Below, in pieces: positions 12,296 through 24,416 of a stretch of DNA of 64,000 nt. The DNA is from Eutypella sp. D-1 (taxonomy: Eukaryota > Ascomycota > Sordariomycetes > Xylariales > Diatrypaceae): the NCBI GenBank assembly GCA_023313575.1, contig JAJTTP010000001.1, forward strand, positions 5,890,001 through 5,954,000, given 5' to 3'. The notes under the pieces are model-generated. The model saw nothing but the letters and a program-made list of their open reading frames with translations. It was not told where the DNA came from and did not search any database. Position 1 is the first letter of the stretch. Each line of letters begins with the position of its first letter. The translations under genes and the position numbers were made by a program.

Positions 12296-12613
12296 ATGGC
12301 GGTAATGATGTTGCAGCAATTCGTCGACAATCGCGATCATAACACGCTGCACGCCCTCACCACGGCGTCACAAAACCCCCGCCGAGTCGACGTAAACGTG
12401 AACAATATGGATACGGCACCGTACTACACATTCTCGGCCTACCGACGAGATGCGATCATTTATCCATCAGGCGGCAAGAAGCCGTCAAACCACATATATA
12501 AGTACAACTCCGGGTCCTCGGCGCATGTACCGCCACTGCCGGTCGATATACTCCCGGGGACATTCAAATCGAATAATCACATTCACAATGGAAAAAGCGC
12601 GGTAGAATCGTGA
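12296..12613 (+). CDS. small protein of unknown function
   Basis: A 105-codon frame whose third positions favour C and G, as in nearby real genes (many GTC, GAC, AAC, CAC, GCC codons), which argues for real or recently real coding. It is rich in Asn, Tyr and Pro and has no signal peptide, membrane segment or domain I know. The frame stays open upstream of the ATG to about 12251, and a CTCTAG acceptor lies there, so a 5' exon is possible. A weak copy of the dispersed repeat starts within 30 bp of the stop. Confidence 0.35.
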   Translation: MAVMMLQQFVDNRDHNTLHALTTASQNPRRVDVNVNNMDTAPYYTFSAYRRDAIIYPSGGKKPSNHIYKYNSGSSAHVPPLPVDILPGTFKSNNHIHNGKSAVES

Positions 12614-12640
12614 TTATACGATTTGTATTTATTGGCTATT

Positions 12641-12721
12641 CAAATTTACCTTTCTTAAACATTATTTCCTCGTCTTTCTGTATGTTTAAACGCCGTCCCC
12701 TTTCTTCTAGGGACCTTCAAG
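12641..12721 (+). repeat. dispersed repeat, weak copy 3
   Basis: The 3' part (CGTCTTTCTGTATGT, CGCCGTCCCCTTTCTTC, GGGACCTTCAAG) follows the block order of the copies at 7605 and 44861, with more substitutions. It lies directly after the small frame ending at 12613. Confidence 0.35.
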
Positions 12722-13183
12722 ATGTTTCCAAAACGGCAGTCTATTTATGTGGGGCTAAAAGGGGGTTCAGGGATCCCCAAGGCACTGATCAGCGCCATAG
12801 CACATATTGCTCAAAGACTCAGGATCTTGAACAGATTCCCAGAGAAACATGCTTTGTTATGGCCATTGCATAGCCTAGGATGCCGTATACCTTGGCATAG
12901 GCTATCGCAGGCCATCGCAGACTGGATATTGTGCCTCCAAGGCGCCTATGGCCTCTCGGGCAGCCAGGGCAGAGAGTCCAGCTGGAAATAAAAGCTTTAA
13001 TGAAGAATCTGGTTCTTGTCTTGACCGTTGAATATTTTTAACGCCATCCTGACTGACACCTCATACGAGAAGGGAGTTCTAACCACTTGATCTCTCTCCC
13101 GTCTCTGTCTACTCCATTCCTCGTGGAGGCCAGACGCGGCGCAGCTTTCTGTATCATCAAACTATTGTACCGAGTGCGTTATA

Positions 13184-14221
13184 ATGAGGGGCACGAGGTC
13201 TGCACGCAGGCCGAGAGGGTCGGCTGTGCATACAGAGCCAAAGCCAGCGGCGAAGGTGGATCCAGCGCCCAGTATCAAGAACTATGATAAAGAGCACGTA
13301 TTCATCCGAATCCAAGCACGGTTGGACCCATCCCAACCCCATGGACATCAAATTGCTAACCACAGTCGCAAAACAGTCTGTTCACCTCCGAGTACTTCTC
13401 CGACGTTGTGGTCAAGTGCTACGGCAGGCAGTGGAACCTCCACCGCAGCATCCTCATCCGCTGCCCGTTCTTCCACAAAGCCCTGACCGGTTCGTTCGAG
13501 GTCAGTTCCGACACCCGGATTTCCTTTTTTTCTTTTTTTGGGGAGGGGTTCTTTTTAATATTAAATATCTCCCAAACCTAGGCTTGCCCTTTGATTTCGC
13601 GTTACTTTGGTGCTGACTTGGAAAAATCCCCCAACCTAGGAGGCCAGGAATCGAGTCGTCAATATCTCCGACACCAAGCCAGAGCTGGTCGCCAAGATGC
13701 TGGAGTACATCTACACCGGAGGTGAGTACTGGGAAGGAATAAAAAGTGTAGAGAGAGAGAGGCGCAACACAGGCTGGTCTGGCAACGGGAGAGAGGCTAA
13801 CAGAGCTTCCGAAACAGAGATCGACATGGAACTCAGCGCGGAGCAGCCGGCGAAGACAGAACAACTAATGGACTTCTTCGAACTGGGGTCCTTCTTCCTG
13901 CTCTCGGAGATCCGCGACAAGGCCAAGAAGCAATTCGCCGACTACCTCGAGACCGAGCTCGCCGCGCTGCTTCCCCCGGCCCCATACCCTGTCATCGAGT
14001 TCCCCAAGTACATCGCCATCGTCAAAGAGGTCTGCGGCGGCACGTCCGCCAAGGCCGCCCGCGACGAGTTCCTCCCCGTCCTCGCGGCCTTCTTCTCCCG
14101 CGGCCGCAAATACCTCCTCACTCAGCCCCTGACGGCCAATGTCAAGGCCGCCTTCGCGGAGTTCCCTGACTTCGCCTCTGCTGTTCTCGTGGATATGATG
14201 GATATCCACACCGTGGTTTGA
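13184..14221 (+). CDS. BTB/POZ domain protein
   Basis: Exons 13184-13297, 13366-13500, 13640-13721 and 13818-14221 join in phase to 244 residues. The BTB fold is clear after splicing: FTSEYFSDVVVKC, LHRSILIRCPFFHKALTGSF, and AKMLEYIYTGE in residues about 42-110. The rest is helical and acidic, without the kelch or zinc-finger partners seen in animals. This is the usual layout of small fungal BTB proteins, which dimerise and may act as adaptors for cullin-3 ligases; the partner cannot be read here. Branch sites (GCTAAC, GTGCTGAC) support the introns. The first donor, GTATTC, is the weakest. The basic N-terminal exon is not conserved in any way I can recognise, so the start may lie elsewhere. 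Confidence 0.85.
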
Positions 14222-16033
14222 AATAAACCGCCAGGAATCGACTCGAGCATGAGGAAAGGCTATGTATGCGAAGAGATCGGGCAAGCCTAATAACCCCCCC
14301 CCCCCCCTGGGTTTCAGAGATAGTGGGATGTTGGCAGTTCGGACATGTCTGACTAGTTGGGATTCTTCGCACTGCCTCGGAGTTCACCGGTCAGGGGGTA
14401 TTGCGCGCCGGTATTCGCCACACTGGGGAACACCCCCAAACCCCCCCAAAACCATGGAATTACACCCGTCTTATCGAGGTGTGTTGTATCCCGCGCGATG
14501 TCCATTCAGACAGATAAACAGCGTCAATTATCGACGGCAACCCCCTTAAGCAGCATGGTCATGTGAACTCAGAGGAGACGAAGCCAGTGTCGTACGCAAA
14601 CTCAGGACCGCGGCGGATACACACACACACACACACAACCCCAACCTACCCCCCTTTAGGCAGAGATTTCGCGCACAAGCCCCCCCAATTGCACGGCGTG
14701 AAGTGGCGATATCACCGGAGAGCAATGTCGTTTGCCCCCCCCCCCCCCACACCCTTTCTTACTAATTTTTCTTATTTTTTTTGGTCTGGTATTTATTTAA
14801 TTTTATTTTTATTTTTCCATATTGAGAACACTTACTTCTCAACCGTCGCGCGCGGGAACCCCCTACCTAATGAGAGTAGATCGATCGTATGTAGTTAGTT
14901 TCACAGAAAGACACCGCGGTTATATTGACAGGCAAAATATGTGAACGAGAGAGCAAGTGAAGATGTCGCTTATCTGATGCATACCTTCGTAACTCTGGGT
15001 TTAATGTTGGCTTTGTCTGTTCATTGCTCGGTTGCGGTGGTGGGTGGGCACGAGACGTCACGTTAAGGAAGGGGCGGCAGTGATGTATAAATGCGCGTAA
15101 TCAGAAAAGAAGGCTCCTCCTCCCCGTCTTGAATTTCATTTCCTTGCTCAGAAGAGAGACCTAGAAAGAAGCGCCTCCCAACCTCCATTCGATGATGCCC
15201 AACCTAACCTAACCCATCCAGCAACACCAAAACCCTCACCACCTTATTATTACCCCCCTCCCCCCAAATCCCCTCATTGACCCGAACCGTAGCATGGCGT
15301 AGCACAGCGTTGCAATCGCAGATAAAAAGGAATGCGCCATACCGATATCCCCGTGCCAAGCCAACATGTCTCGTCCGCCCATCCCTCATTCATCCGTTGG
15401 AAACGTTGGGGAAGATGTCACCACCTAAAACGCCTGCCATTGGTGACGGGTTTGAACGTAAAAGCGAACTGAATAGCTTCCCTCATCCAGCCGCGCTCCC
15501 TAAATGTCTCGAATGATTCTCACATACGGACTCCCGCCTCCCCACACCAGACACGGGCCAGATGCGGGTGTACGTCTGTAGGCTTGGGGATGGACTATCG
15601 ATCCTCCTGGAAGAACGAAGAACTTAACGTGTGCCGCTCGGTCGGGTCGTGATACTCTTCAAATGTATAATGCCGGGCCCGAAAAGAAGTCTAACCGGGT
15701 ATCTAAAGTAGAGTGAGAATGTAGCAAGGTTTCCCTTCCCCTCTTCCTGCCCGACGCCCATTGCTTGTCCAATCTAAAAATTCCGCGATGTATCAAACAC
15801 CCAACAAACAGTCATGTTAAACTAAGCCGAGGCTACCTCTATGCCTGACTTTCAATGGTAAGACCCTATGGCCCTGGGCGCACAGCCGCATTCGACGGCC
15901 GGCAATAAAAAGACCCATGGATCGGAGAGAAATGTTGCAAACGATATGGAGGTCGCCTGCGAAAAAGTCCAGTCGCAATCCTGTTGCATCGGCTGGACTT
16001 TAGGTAGAATGCTCGACCAAGAACTCGTGACTC
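14222..16033. other. intergenic, simple repeats
   Basis: I see no gene. It contains C14 at 14294-14307, (AC)n at 14619-14637, C14 at 14735-14748 followed by a T-rich patch, and the likely 3' UTRs of two converging genes (BTB protein and cyclin). Confidence 0.45.
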
Positions 16034-17566
16034 TCATTCCGGCTTCTTGGTAGGCTGTGGACGTTGTGCTACAACTTCTCGGGCGTAGAACTCAACCAGC
16101 ATCGTGGCATACGCTTCAAGGTCTTCTACCGGCACGGCAAGGCGGAAATCGTTCAAGATGAGGAATTGCAACTCGAGGTGATTGAGCTCAGCTAGTGGTA
16201 GCCCACCAACCTATACTGCTGTCAGTTACGCGAACTACATAATGAAGGACCTGTGTAAGATCGGTCAACATACCTTGGCGTATCTCGAATTAGTGTAAAA
16301 GACATCCGAGAAGAATTTGCTCGCACAGGTGACGCCGGCAATAATCAGGCGGTGGATGTTGAAACTGTCGGCTACAAAATATGTTGCCGGAGAAGCAGGA
16401 AGTTGCGGCGGTGTAGCTGGTTCGTTCGCGCTCGATTTGCTGCCCGCACCTTTCTCATCGTCATCGTCGTCATCGACAAGATCAGAGTCGGCCCCGTCAG
16501 TGTCCTCGACCAACTGATCTGACATTTCGGTGTCCGCGCTCCGGCCCGTGCGAGTGTTCTGGACTGATTGAATCTGAGCCTGTCGCCTTGCTTCCGCTTC
16601 CATGACCAGGTTGTTGATCCGCTCCGTCATCCTGTCGAAGTAGACTAGAAGACTCAAGAAAACCTCATAGGTGGTCGGACAGTACTTGTGGATTCTACTC
16701 AAGTAACTTAGGATGGTGATGGCTGGCACGTTCTTGCCATGGAATGCCAAGACAGAGCTACTCAAAGGGCTCATCGATGTGCCGTCATTGTTATGAGAAG
16801 CAGCCGCATGCTGGTGTGCCGCATTCCTGTGAAGGGCATCGTGTTGCAGGTCGTTGGTAGTGGTGATTTTAGTTAGAAGTGCGGCGACCATCTCGATGAT
16901 GTCCCCGATGGGCATCCCGCTGATCTCGTATTTCATCGCCTGGACCGGCGTCTCGTTTAGTATCCCGGGGCCATTGCCGAGATTCATGAGATCGGCTCTG
17001 GCCAGGCTTCGGATATGGGCGAGGTCTCGTACGACGATGGTATGACATTGCGGCGAAGTGGGGCTGTAAGAAACAGACTCCGGGATAGAAGACTTGAGAG
17101 CCTCAGATTCTGGCGACGGCTGATGTTGGGTCGGCGTTGGCGTAGGGACCGATGCTGCGGCGGCTGCGGCGACCGCGGCGGTCGTCTGAGTCTCGGTCGC
17201 CATATGGCTCGTCAAGGGACTCTTGGCATCATGTGCTCGTGCGCTGGTAGATGAGGCAGTCGACGAGTCTGGAGGGGAGGGAAGGCGCGAGGCTCCAGTG
17301 CTAGGAGATACCGCCTTCTGTTCGCTACATGCGACCGTAGATTCCCAGGGCCGCTTCGACGGTGTCGCGCTGGGCACCGGTTGGCGATAATGTGAAGGAG
17401 AGGTCGGGGACCGGGCTTTCTGAGGTATTATTTCGCGCGGCCTGTTTCTGGACTCGGATCTGTAAGGTTCGCGGCCGAGAGAATGCTCATGCGGTAGGCC
17501 CGAAGGTGAGATTATGTTATGGAAATGTGTATGATCCGAGACGTAGTCTCCGATTACAGCAGCCAT
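16034..17566 (-). CDS. PHO80/PREG-type Pcl cyclin
   Basis: Exons 17566-16274 and 16210-16034 (63-nt intron with GTATGT, TAACTGAC and TATAG) give 489 residues, close to the Neurospora PREG protein. The C-terminal third carries the PHO80-like cyclin box: AITILSYLSRIHKYCPTTYEVFLSLLVYFDRM, FNIHRLIIAGVTCASKFFSDVFYTNSRYAKVGG and LELQFLILNDFRLAV. The N-terminal half is Ser/Pro/Thr-rich and disordered. A long acidic insert (DGADSDLVDDDDDDE) splits the box, as in other filamentous-fungal orthologs. In the family, this cyclin pairs with a PHO85-type kinase to hold the phosphate-starvation transcription factor inactive when phosphate is plentiful. It is therefore probably the phosphate-sensing cyclin here; another Pcl-class role cannot be excluded. 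Confidence 0.88.
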
Positions 17567-20500
17567 ATCACCGCTCTATAGCCGTCGACAGCACGGTAAA
17601 CTGATACAGACTTCGATTTCGGTGATGGGGTTGAGATTGGGATTGTGGAGCACCTATTTACGGAGGCAGGTTATTCCATGTTAGCTTGGAACTTTCTCAT
17701 TTGGAACTTTTCGGTTGAAAGTTGCGAAGTTGCGATGTCACGGCATCACAAACTGCTCGGGCGAACGACCACACTCGTGGTCTGGCAAAATAGTACAAGC
17801 AAGGAGAGCGTTGAACGGTCAAAGTTCCTAGTAGTTATAGGCTGGTATAGGCAAGTATAGTTGTGTTTATAGTCGGGTAGCACCAATGACGTCTGAGGAG
17901 GTAAGACAGGCCGAGACACATCCATTGTTTTTTTGGTCTCGTTTAGGTGGAGAAAGAGCAAGCCATGCTGCCATGCTGCAATGCCACCACGCCGCCATAC
18001 TGCCATGCGGATTGTCTAACCCTCCCCAGTTCTGCCAGTAGACCCTTCTTTTTTTTCTTAATGGACTGGCTGATGGCTGATGGCTGATAGACTAAACGGG
18101 ACGGACAGGCCACGAAACGGTCAACGTGGTCGCTGTCAATTTGGACGGCATTGATAATAGTTTTGACAATAAGCCAAGAAAATGATAATGAAGAAAATCC
18201 ACATCATTCGCTGATTTGCTGGAGCGATTGGCAACTTTGGCCAGCTCCAACATTTTATGCCTGTAGGGACCTCACAACGGCGAAGTAATAAACGAACGAA
18301 TCATAATGACGTTTATCTCCTCATTTCATCTTCGTATCATCCAGCATTCTCGTCGATGAGGTGAGAGATGAAAAGAGGAACATCCACTTGGACTTGGTAT
18401 TTTTCAAGGACGAAAGGATAATTCCAAGACGTGAATGTGCACAATACAGTAAAACCGTGTTAGAGGAGTTTGCGGGGAACATGTGATAACCAGTTGAGGC
18501 CATCGTCACGGACGGGAAATACCATAAGCAAGATATTAAAAAGAGACATATGATGTCGGCTTACCTAGGATGACGTGGATGCTCTCAATAGGTAATAAGC
18601 GATAAGCTCATATGTACGGTAATGTTTGATAAATAGGGATTGATTGATAATATCGATAATATCTCGTCGCTGTCAAATAAGATGCGACCGGGTGCGACCG
18701 ACCGAGTGGTTTTTGAGAAATCCCAGTAGATCAGTCAAGATCACCGAGAATATAATTAAGATAAGATGGATGTTGAGAAGACGTTGTTGGTAAGTTAACT
18801 TTCAGAAAGTAACAACGATTTCTACTCTGTTAAAAAGGATAAATGGTATATTGTTATGTCGTCGCGCAAACCTGAAAATTGCGTGTGTATATGGCCAGAA
18901 CAGATAGACAGACGGATACGACAGACGGACACGACAGACAACACGACAGCAGCTATGCGAAGGCAGAGGAAGAGTGAGCCACAAAACCACGGCCAAGCAA
19001 GCAAAAGGCCCCGGGGAGAGAGGGATACGAAGAGACAATAAAATAGAACAAAAAAATACGAATGAATAACGTTCACGAAAAAGACCGGCGCCGGCGGATG
19101 ATAAAAAAAAAAGGGTGACGATTATTAAGGTTATGATCGGTCGGCTCGTGATATATCCCCCAAGTTTCTTTCGGGTTTCTTGGGTTTTTGTTGTTTGGTT
19201 TTTGGGTCGGGTCGAGTAAGATTTGGAAAATAATACAGTACGGAGTAGGTATGTAGAGTGGAAAGTTCCAAGGTTTCAAGGTTGGTGAGGCCCGGGGGTT
19301 GGGAAAAAGAGAGTTTGGCGTTTAGGCTTAGGTAGAGTTTAGTTTACCTCTTAGTTAGTACCCAGGTAGCTATGTAACCTCTGGAAAGAGTTACCGTATC
19401 CAAGTTCCAAGGTTAGGTTCCATCTTGAAGGTTCGTAAGTTCATGGTACATATCCTTTACCTCGGAAGGTACATGACTGGTACTTGAAGTCCAGTGTTGC
19501 GGTCAGGTCGGGTCGAGAGCACTTGAGATGCACCTATGTAAGGGAGCGGCCGGTGAGTTTGGTGGTAACAGTGGAATAGTGGAACAGTGGCAGTAGCGAT
19601 GCTTCACACAACTTTAAAGCAGGTAATCCATGGACGCACCAGATGCACCAAGTCTGCAAGACAGCCCTGTGGATGCTTGTAGGCTTGTAGGTGCCCAAAG
19701 CGGACTACCTGGGCATGGACAGTCTTTGCTAAAAGGTTGCGGAGAGAACGAACTTCGGACTGGAGATGACGAGCACGAGTATACGTATCTTAAAGTACCT
19801 ACCCAAGTACATAGTGCAGATGATGGAGGTAGCTGTGGCGGGGACGAGTACCTTAGGAGGCGAAAATGATGTATGATGTATCCCATCCTCCAATCCATGA
19901 AGGTTGTAGCTGCCCGGTACTTGAAGAAACCTGGCAGCTCTCATCAACGACCTGGCAAACCTCCATACTATACTTCGTGGAGATATTCGTTTATCATCAT
20001 TCTGAACAGCAAACTCAACAACAGTCTACATAATCCCAGGGTTGGCTTCACAGGAACACATATGGGAACCAGTTTGCTTCGCCAGAACAAGCCACGGGGT
20101 ATACAAAAAAGATTAAGTACCTACATAGATACCTACCTACCTACCTTAAGTATTTAGTGTAGTACGTTCCGCAGTCTGCCGGACCCCGGCGGTTGCAGGG
20201 TCGAAAAAAACGGGAGAGGCGAGATTGCGATCTTTGCCCGAGCGTGGGCGCGATAAGGCTCACGATTGGCTGGCCCGCTGCCTCTGAACCCGGTAACCAT
20301 TATAAATAGATATGTAAAACACAATTTTGCACGCCAGGGTTTCGGCCTAGAAGCATCATCCTAATGCGTGCGCGCACGATGCTGTAACTCCTGCTAGTTA
20401 TCTATGGGCTACTCTACTGCTACATGCTTGGTGTGTAGTATATGTATAGGTATAGTGGCAGATGGGTAGTTGTGTGTGTATGTATGTATGTATCTGTATT

Positions 20501-21826
20501 CTGTCGATCGCGAACGAGCTGTGAAATAACTACTGGTTATGGATCCTATCCACATTCAATACCTTGCTCGAGATGAAGCTGGAAAATGAAGGAGTACGAT
20601 CCATGGATGTATACACATAGAGAAGGAGTAGAAGAAGTATGTAGGGGGGGTTCCGCCACGAGGGCACCAGGACCACGGTCGGAGCGAGCCATACAAATCC
20701 ATCAAACTGCTAAAACAAAGTACACGAAGACAACAAACGTCTCGAACGAATAAAAGAGGAGCTAATATGAGGAGAGCTATCTAATGAAGGAGCTAAGGGG
20801 GTGGGATGGGAATGTGGGATGGGATGGGATGTTGGGATCGCTAGGCTGTGGCTGCTCCTAAATGCGCGCGATGCCAGTGGGCGATGCGATGGGACACCAT
20901 TATAGTGGTTTTTCTTTTTGGGTGGTGGTGACGACGATGGCAGCGATGATGCTTGCCCCTCGACGTTCTTGTGCGGATGTGTCGCTTGGCAAAAACCAAG
21001 TCTGCTTTCCTGATTCAGGACAGGTCGAGGATTTGAGGGACAAAAAAGATACCCCTCCAGTGAAAAAGGGCAAGTCAAGTCAAGTCAAGTCGCGTCAAGT
21101 CGGTGGTATCTCCTCCCCCCCCCTCATCTGTCATCTAGGTCTGGGCATGATCAGCATGCCACCTTATCCATATGGATCTATCTTTCTTGTCTCCCCTCCC
21201 GTCTCCTCTCTGTGCGAAGATCCCTGTACTTCCTGAAAATCTCCTCCCCTCCCCTCCCTCCCCCTTTTTGAACTTCTCTCCCCCGCCCGCCACAGATCCA
21301 ACATATCAGTTGCACGTGCTGCCGACCTCGCCATGGATGGCCGTCAGGCCCTGTATACGTATGTACATACGTCTATAGTGTATGTAGTGTAGCAACCCGA
21401 ACCCCCCTTTTAACTCCTTGGCTCGGCTCCCACGCCCGCCCGCCTAGCCCAGCCCAGCCCAGCGCAAGCTCCCACGTACCGGCGTTTGGCGGGACTCGAA
21501 AATACACGAGCCATGAGTGGCCAGGACGGAAAAAAAGCGGGAACAAGGGGTCCTTCGGAAGTGGATAAGAGAACTACCTATCTCTGTATACTGGCTGACT
21601 GGTACTGTACTATACTAAACCTTAACCAGTTCGCGTATAGACGCATTCTGGCATTTGGCATTTAACTTGCGCGTAGCGCCCGCTCTGCTACCCCTCGAAC
21701 ACCCAAAGTTAGGCACTTAAGTAGCAAAGCAACCAGTATAACTATATGTATTCCCTTTTGTCCTATCCACTTGCACCCCACGTGGGCCTTGGTCCATTCT
21801 TAATTACCCCTCCGAGCACCTACGTT

Positions 21827-21853
21827 GGCTGGCTGGCTGGCTGGCTGGCTGGC
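21827..21853. repeat. (GGCT)n microsatellite
   Basis: Six and a half exact copies of GGCT, directly visible. Confidence 0.9.
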
Positions 21854-24398
21854 GAGGGACACACGATGAGGAGATGAGGAGAACAAGTGGTCCGACGACA
21901 GCCAGCCAGGTGCAATGCGGCTTTAGGGACCAACTGGACAAGTTTAGTTGCCCCCGCCCCGTCTTCCCGAACCCCCCACCGTCGAGCTCTCGTCCTTGTG
22001 TAACGAGTAAGCGTCTAGAACGAAGCTCGGAAGAGTCATGGACAGGCCGAGACAGCGTCCGGATCCTCTATGTCATGGCCTCGCCTTTTTAGTCAGTTTG
22101 GTGCGGGTGAACCTCGCCCATCGTTGCACGGGGTCTCATGCCGGTAACATGTGATTTGCTCTGGACCTCCTACTCTCTCCCTGGCTTTCAACTGAGCGTA
22201 GAGCCTTTTTTTTATCTACGGGGTTGACCGTTCCCGTGTCGATATGTAGGAAATAGGAGAGTTGTTGAGTTGAGTTGCCATCATTGGCGCTGTACCGTCC
22301 GTCCAGACATGTCGAAACCACTGCGTCCATATAGGTCTATGAAATTCGCCTCCAGGAGACTCCGGAGAACCCCCTCTGACGTCGAACCTGTCGTTAATGT
22401 GGTATCGACTTGGAGTCTAAGATTCTTAACATACCGACCGGCCCTTATCTCCTAGCACTAAAAAGGTATAACAGATCGAAAACCAGCAGACGTCTCTATG
22501 CATCATACACTCCTCAAGCTACGAGCAGCGAGGCCTGGCTTAACGAAACTCGAGATCGAGGCCTTGACCATCATGAGCCATCAACTACCAAAAGACAAGC
22601 CAGCTCAGTATTCTCGAGACCATCTCCTACTTCGACCCCCGATGACGTCCCGCGCAATCTCAGCAAGGCTCGGAGGTATCATGCCGGTGGCGATGGCAGA
22701 CCCCCCCGCACAACGCATAGATCTGATACATACACTAAGGCAGTCGAGCGTGGGTGCGTATGCAGTATAACCGCGCAGTTGAAGAAACGGGCGGAGGTAG
22801 GAGCATACTACTAATTCCTCGTAGATGCTAGTTAGTTAGCTAGGCTGTTGTTCGACCTCCGGCCTTAACTTGATCGACAAGGTCAAGGTCGAGACGACAG
22901 GCCAGGCCGCACGCGACCAATGCACGAATTCAGGTCTGCCTAGCAAGACGGGGCGGCATCTGAAGTAGGCTACCTAGTATAGACTTAACAACGATCATGT
23001 CTACATATGCAGTCCCCAATAGCCCTAGGTAGACAGACCTCTAGTGCGTAAATCCATATAACCACCTCCATTATGCCGCTGAATACCCTGCAAGCTTGAT
23101 CCCCCCCTGGCCCGCAGATGTCATCGCCAAGTGCCAACCGATAGGCGAGGAGGGGGTGCGGGCAGATCTTGGTCAGTCTATTCAAGGCATCAATCACTAT
23201 CGGACGATATTCGACGCACTCGGTCCGGAAGGATAACATGCCCCCCATTGGTAGCTGGAAGACTCGCAGCCTAGGAATAATGGAGAGAGGGAGAGAGACA
23301 GACAGAGAGAGGATAAAAAAGAAGTATATGCGGCCTCACTCAGCCACGCATCTCACCAATGCGGCGGCCGCAGGGCAGAAGGCGCACGTGCATAGGTAGG
23401 GTAACTACAACAAGACGGCGGGGAAGGTGTTTTCAATAGTTTACATAACATGACAGACATCATAACATGTATGTCGGAATGGAGGAAGGCGATGCTATGC
23501 TATGGTCAGAATTTAGGCATATGGCCTTTTTTTCAAGTCCGCTTGGGCACTTATCATCGTATCATATCTAGATCTATCTATCAAATCTACCCATGTCTGC
23601 CTGCCTGCGTGCCTGCCGCGCCCACCCTGCCACAGTAGTTAGTCTTCTTCCTGCATAACATCCGTAACCCCTCACTAACAAAGCATGCCTGGATGCCCGT
23701 CATCTATACTACGACGGCTACCTAGCCAAGTTGCCTAGTGCATATACTGTGCATTTAAGAATCTTACACTCGTGATGCTCACTCGCATCAGGCAAAATAC
23801 TACATGCCGTAGGCACGTAAGGCTCACTTCTCCGGGAAAGAAAAAGGCTACCCTTCGACACCAACCCAGCTCACAACCGCCTATCCATCTATCTATCTGA
23901 CATGCATCGAACCCCGCGATGACCCGACCCGACCCGACCCGGGGGGTAAGAGCGCCGGTATTAGCCATCCAGGCAAGGCAGATGAGTACATTCCTGGAGT
24001 AGTCAGGTAGGCAGTCAGGCAGGTAAGACAACGGCCTTGCCGGCGGTAGCCGCGCTTCCATGGAATTCTCATTCACAAGCGCCAAAATAAAGAAAGAAAG
24101 AAAAATTGCACGGCGGATATTCTGCCTGCCCCCTCTACCTCCCTTCGGAGAAGGAAAGCGTCGCTCCGCCCGCAAACGAGGGCGGGGAGGGGAGAGGGGG
24201 AGGGGTAAAAGGGGGGGCGGTAATCAACTTGTTTCTCGAGCAAGCGAAAGTGGAGCAAGGCAATCTTGCCTTGGCAGGGCACACACTTATAAATGTACGT
24301 AAGAATTTTTGTACGTTATTTACTTACCAGGTAGGATACGTAAGTAAATAAAGTTCTTTTTCAGGCTTTCACTTTTCACGGCCAAGACCTGACCAGCG

Positions 24399-24416
24399 CC
24401 CCCCCCCCCCCCCCCC
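24399..24416. repeat. C18 homopolymer
   Basis: The longest of about ten G or C runs of 12 or more bases in the window. Confidence 0.9.

Noticed and set aside
22410..22814. 134-codon frame in the gene desert
   Set aside because: It does not start at a convincing ATG, shows no domain and competes with another overlapping frame of equal quality.
23735..24175. 146-codon minus-strand frame in the gene desert
   Set aside because: Composition reflects simple repeats and pyrimidine tracts; no coding bias.
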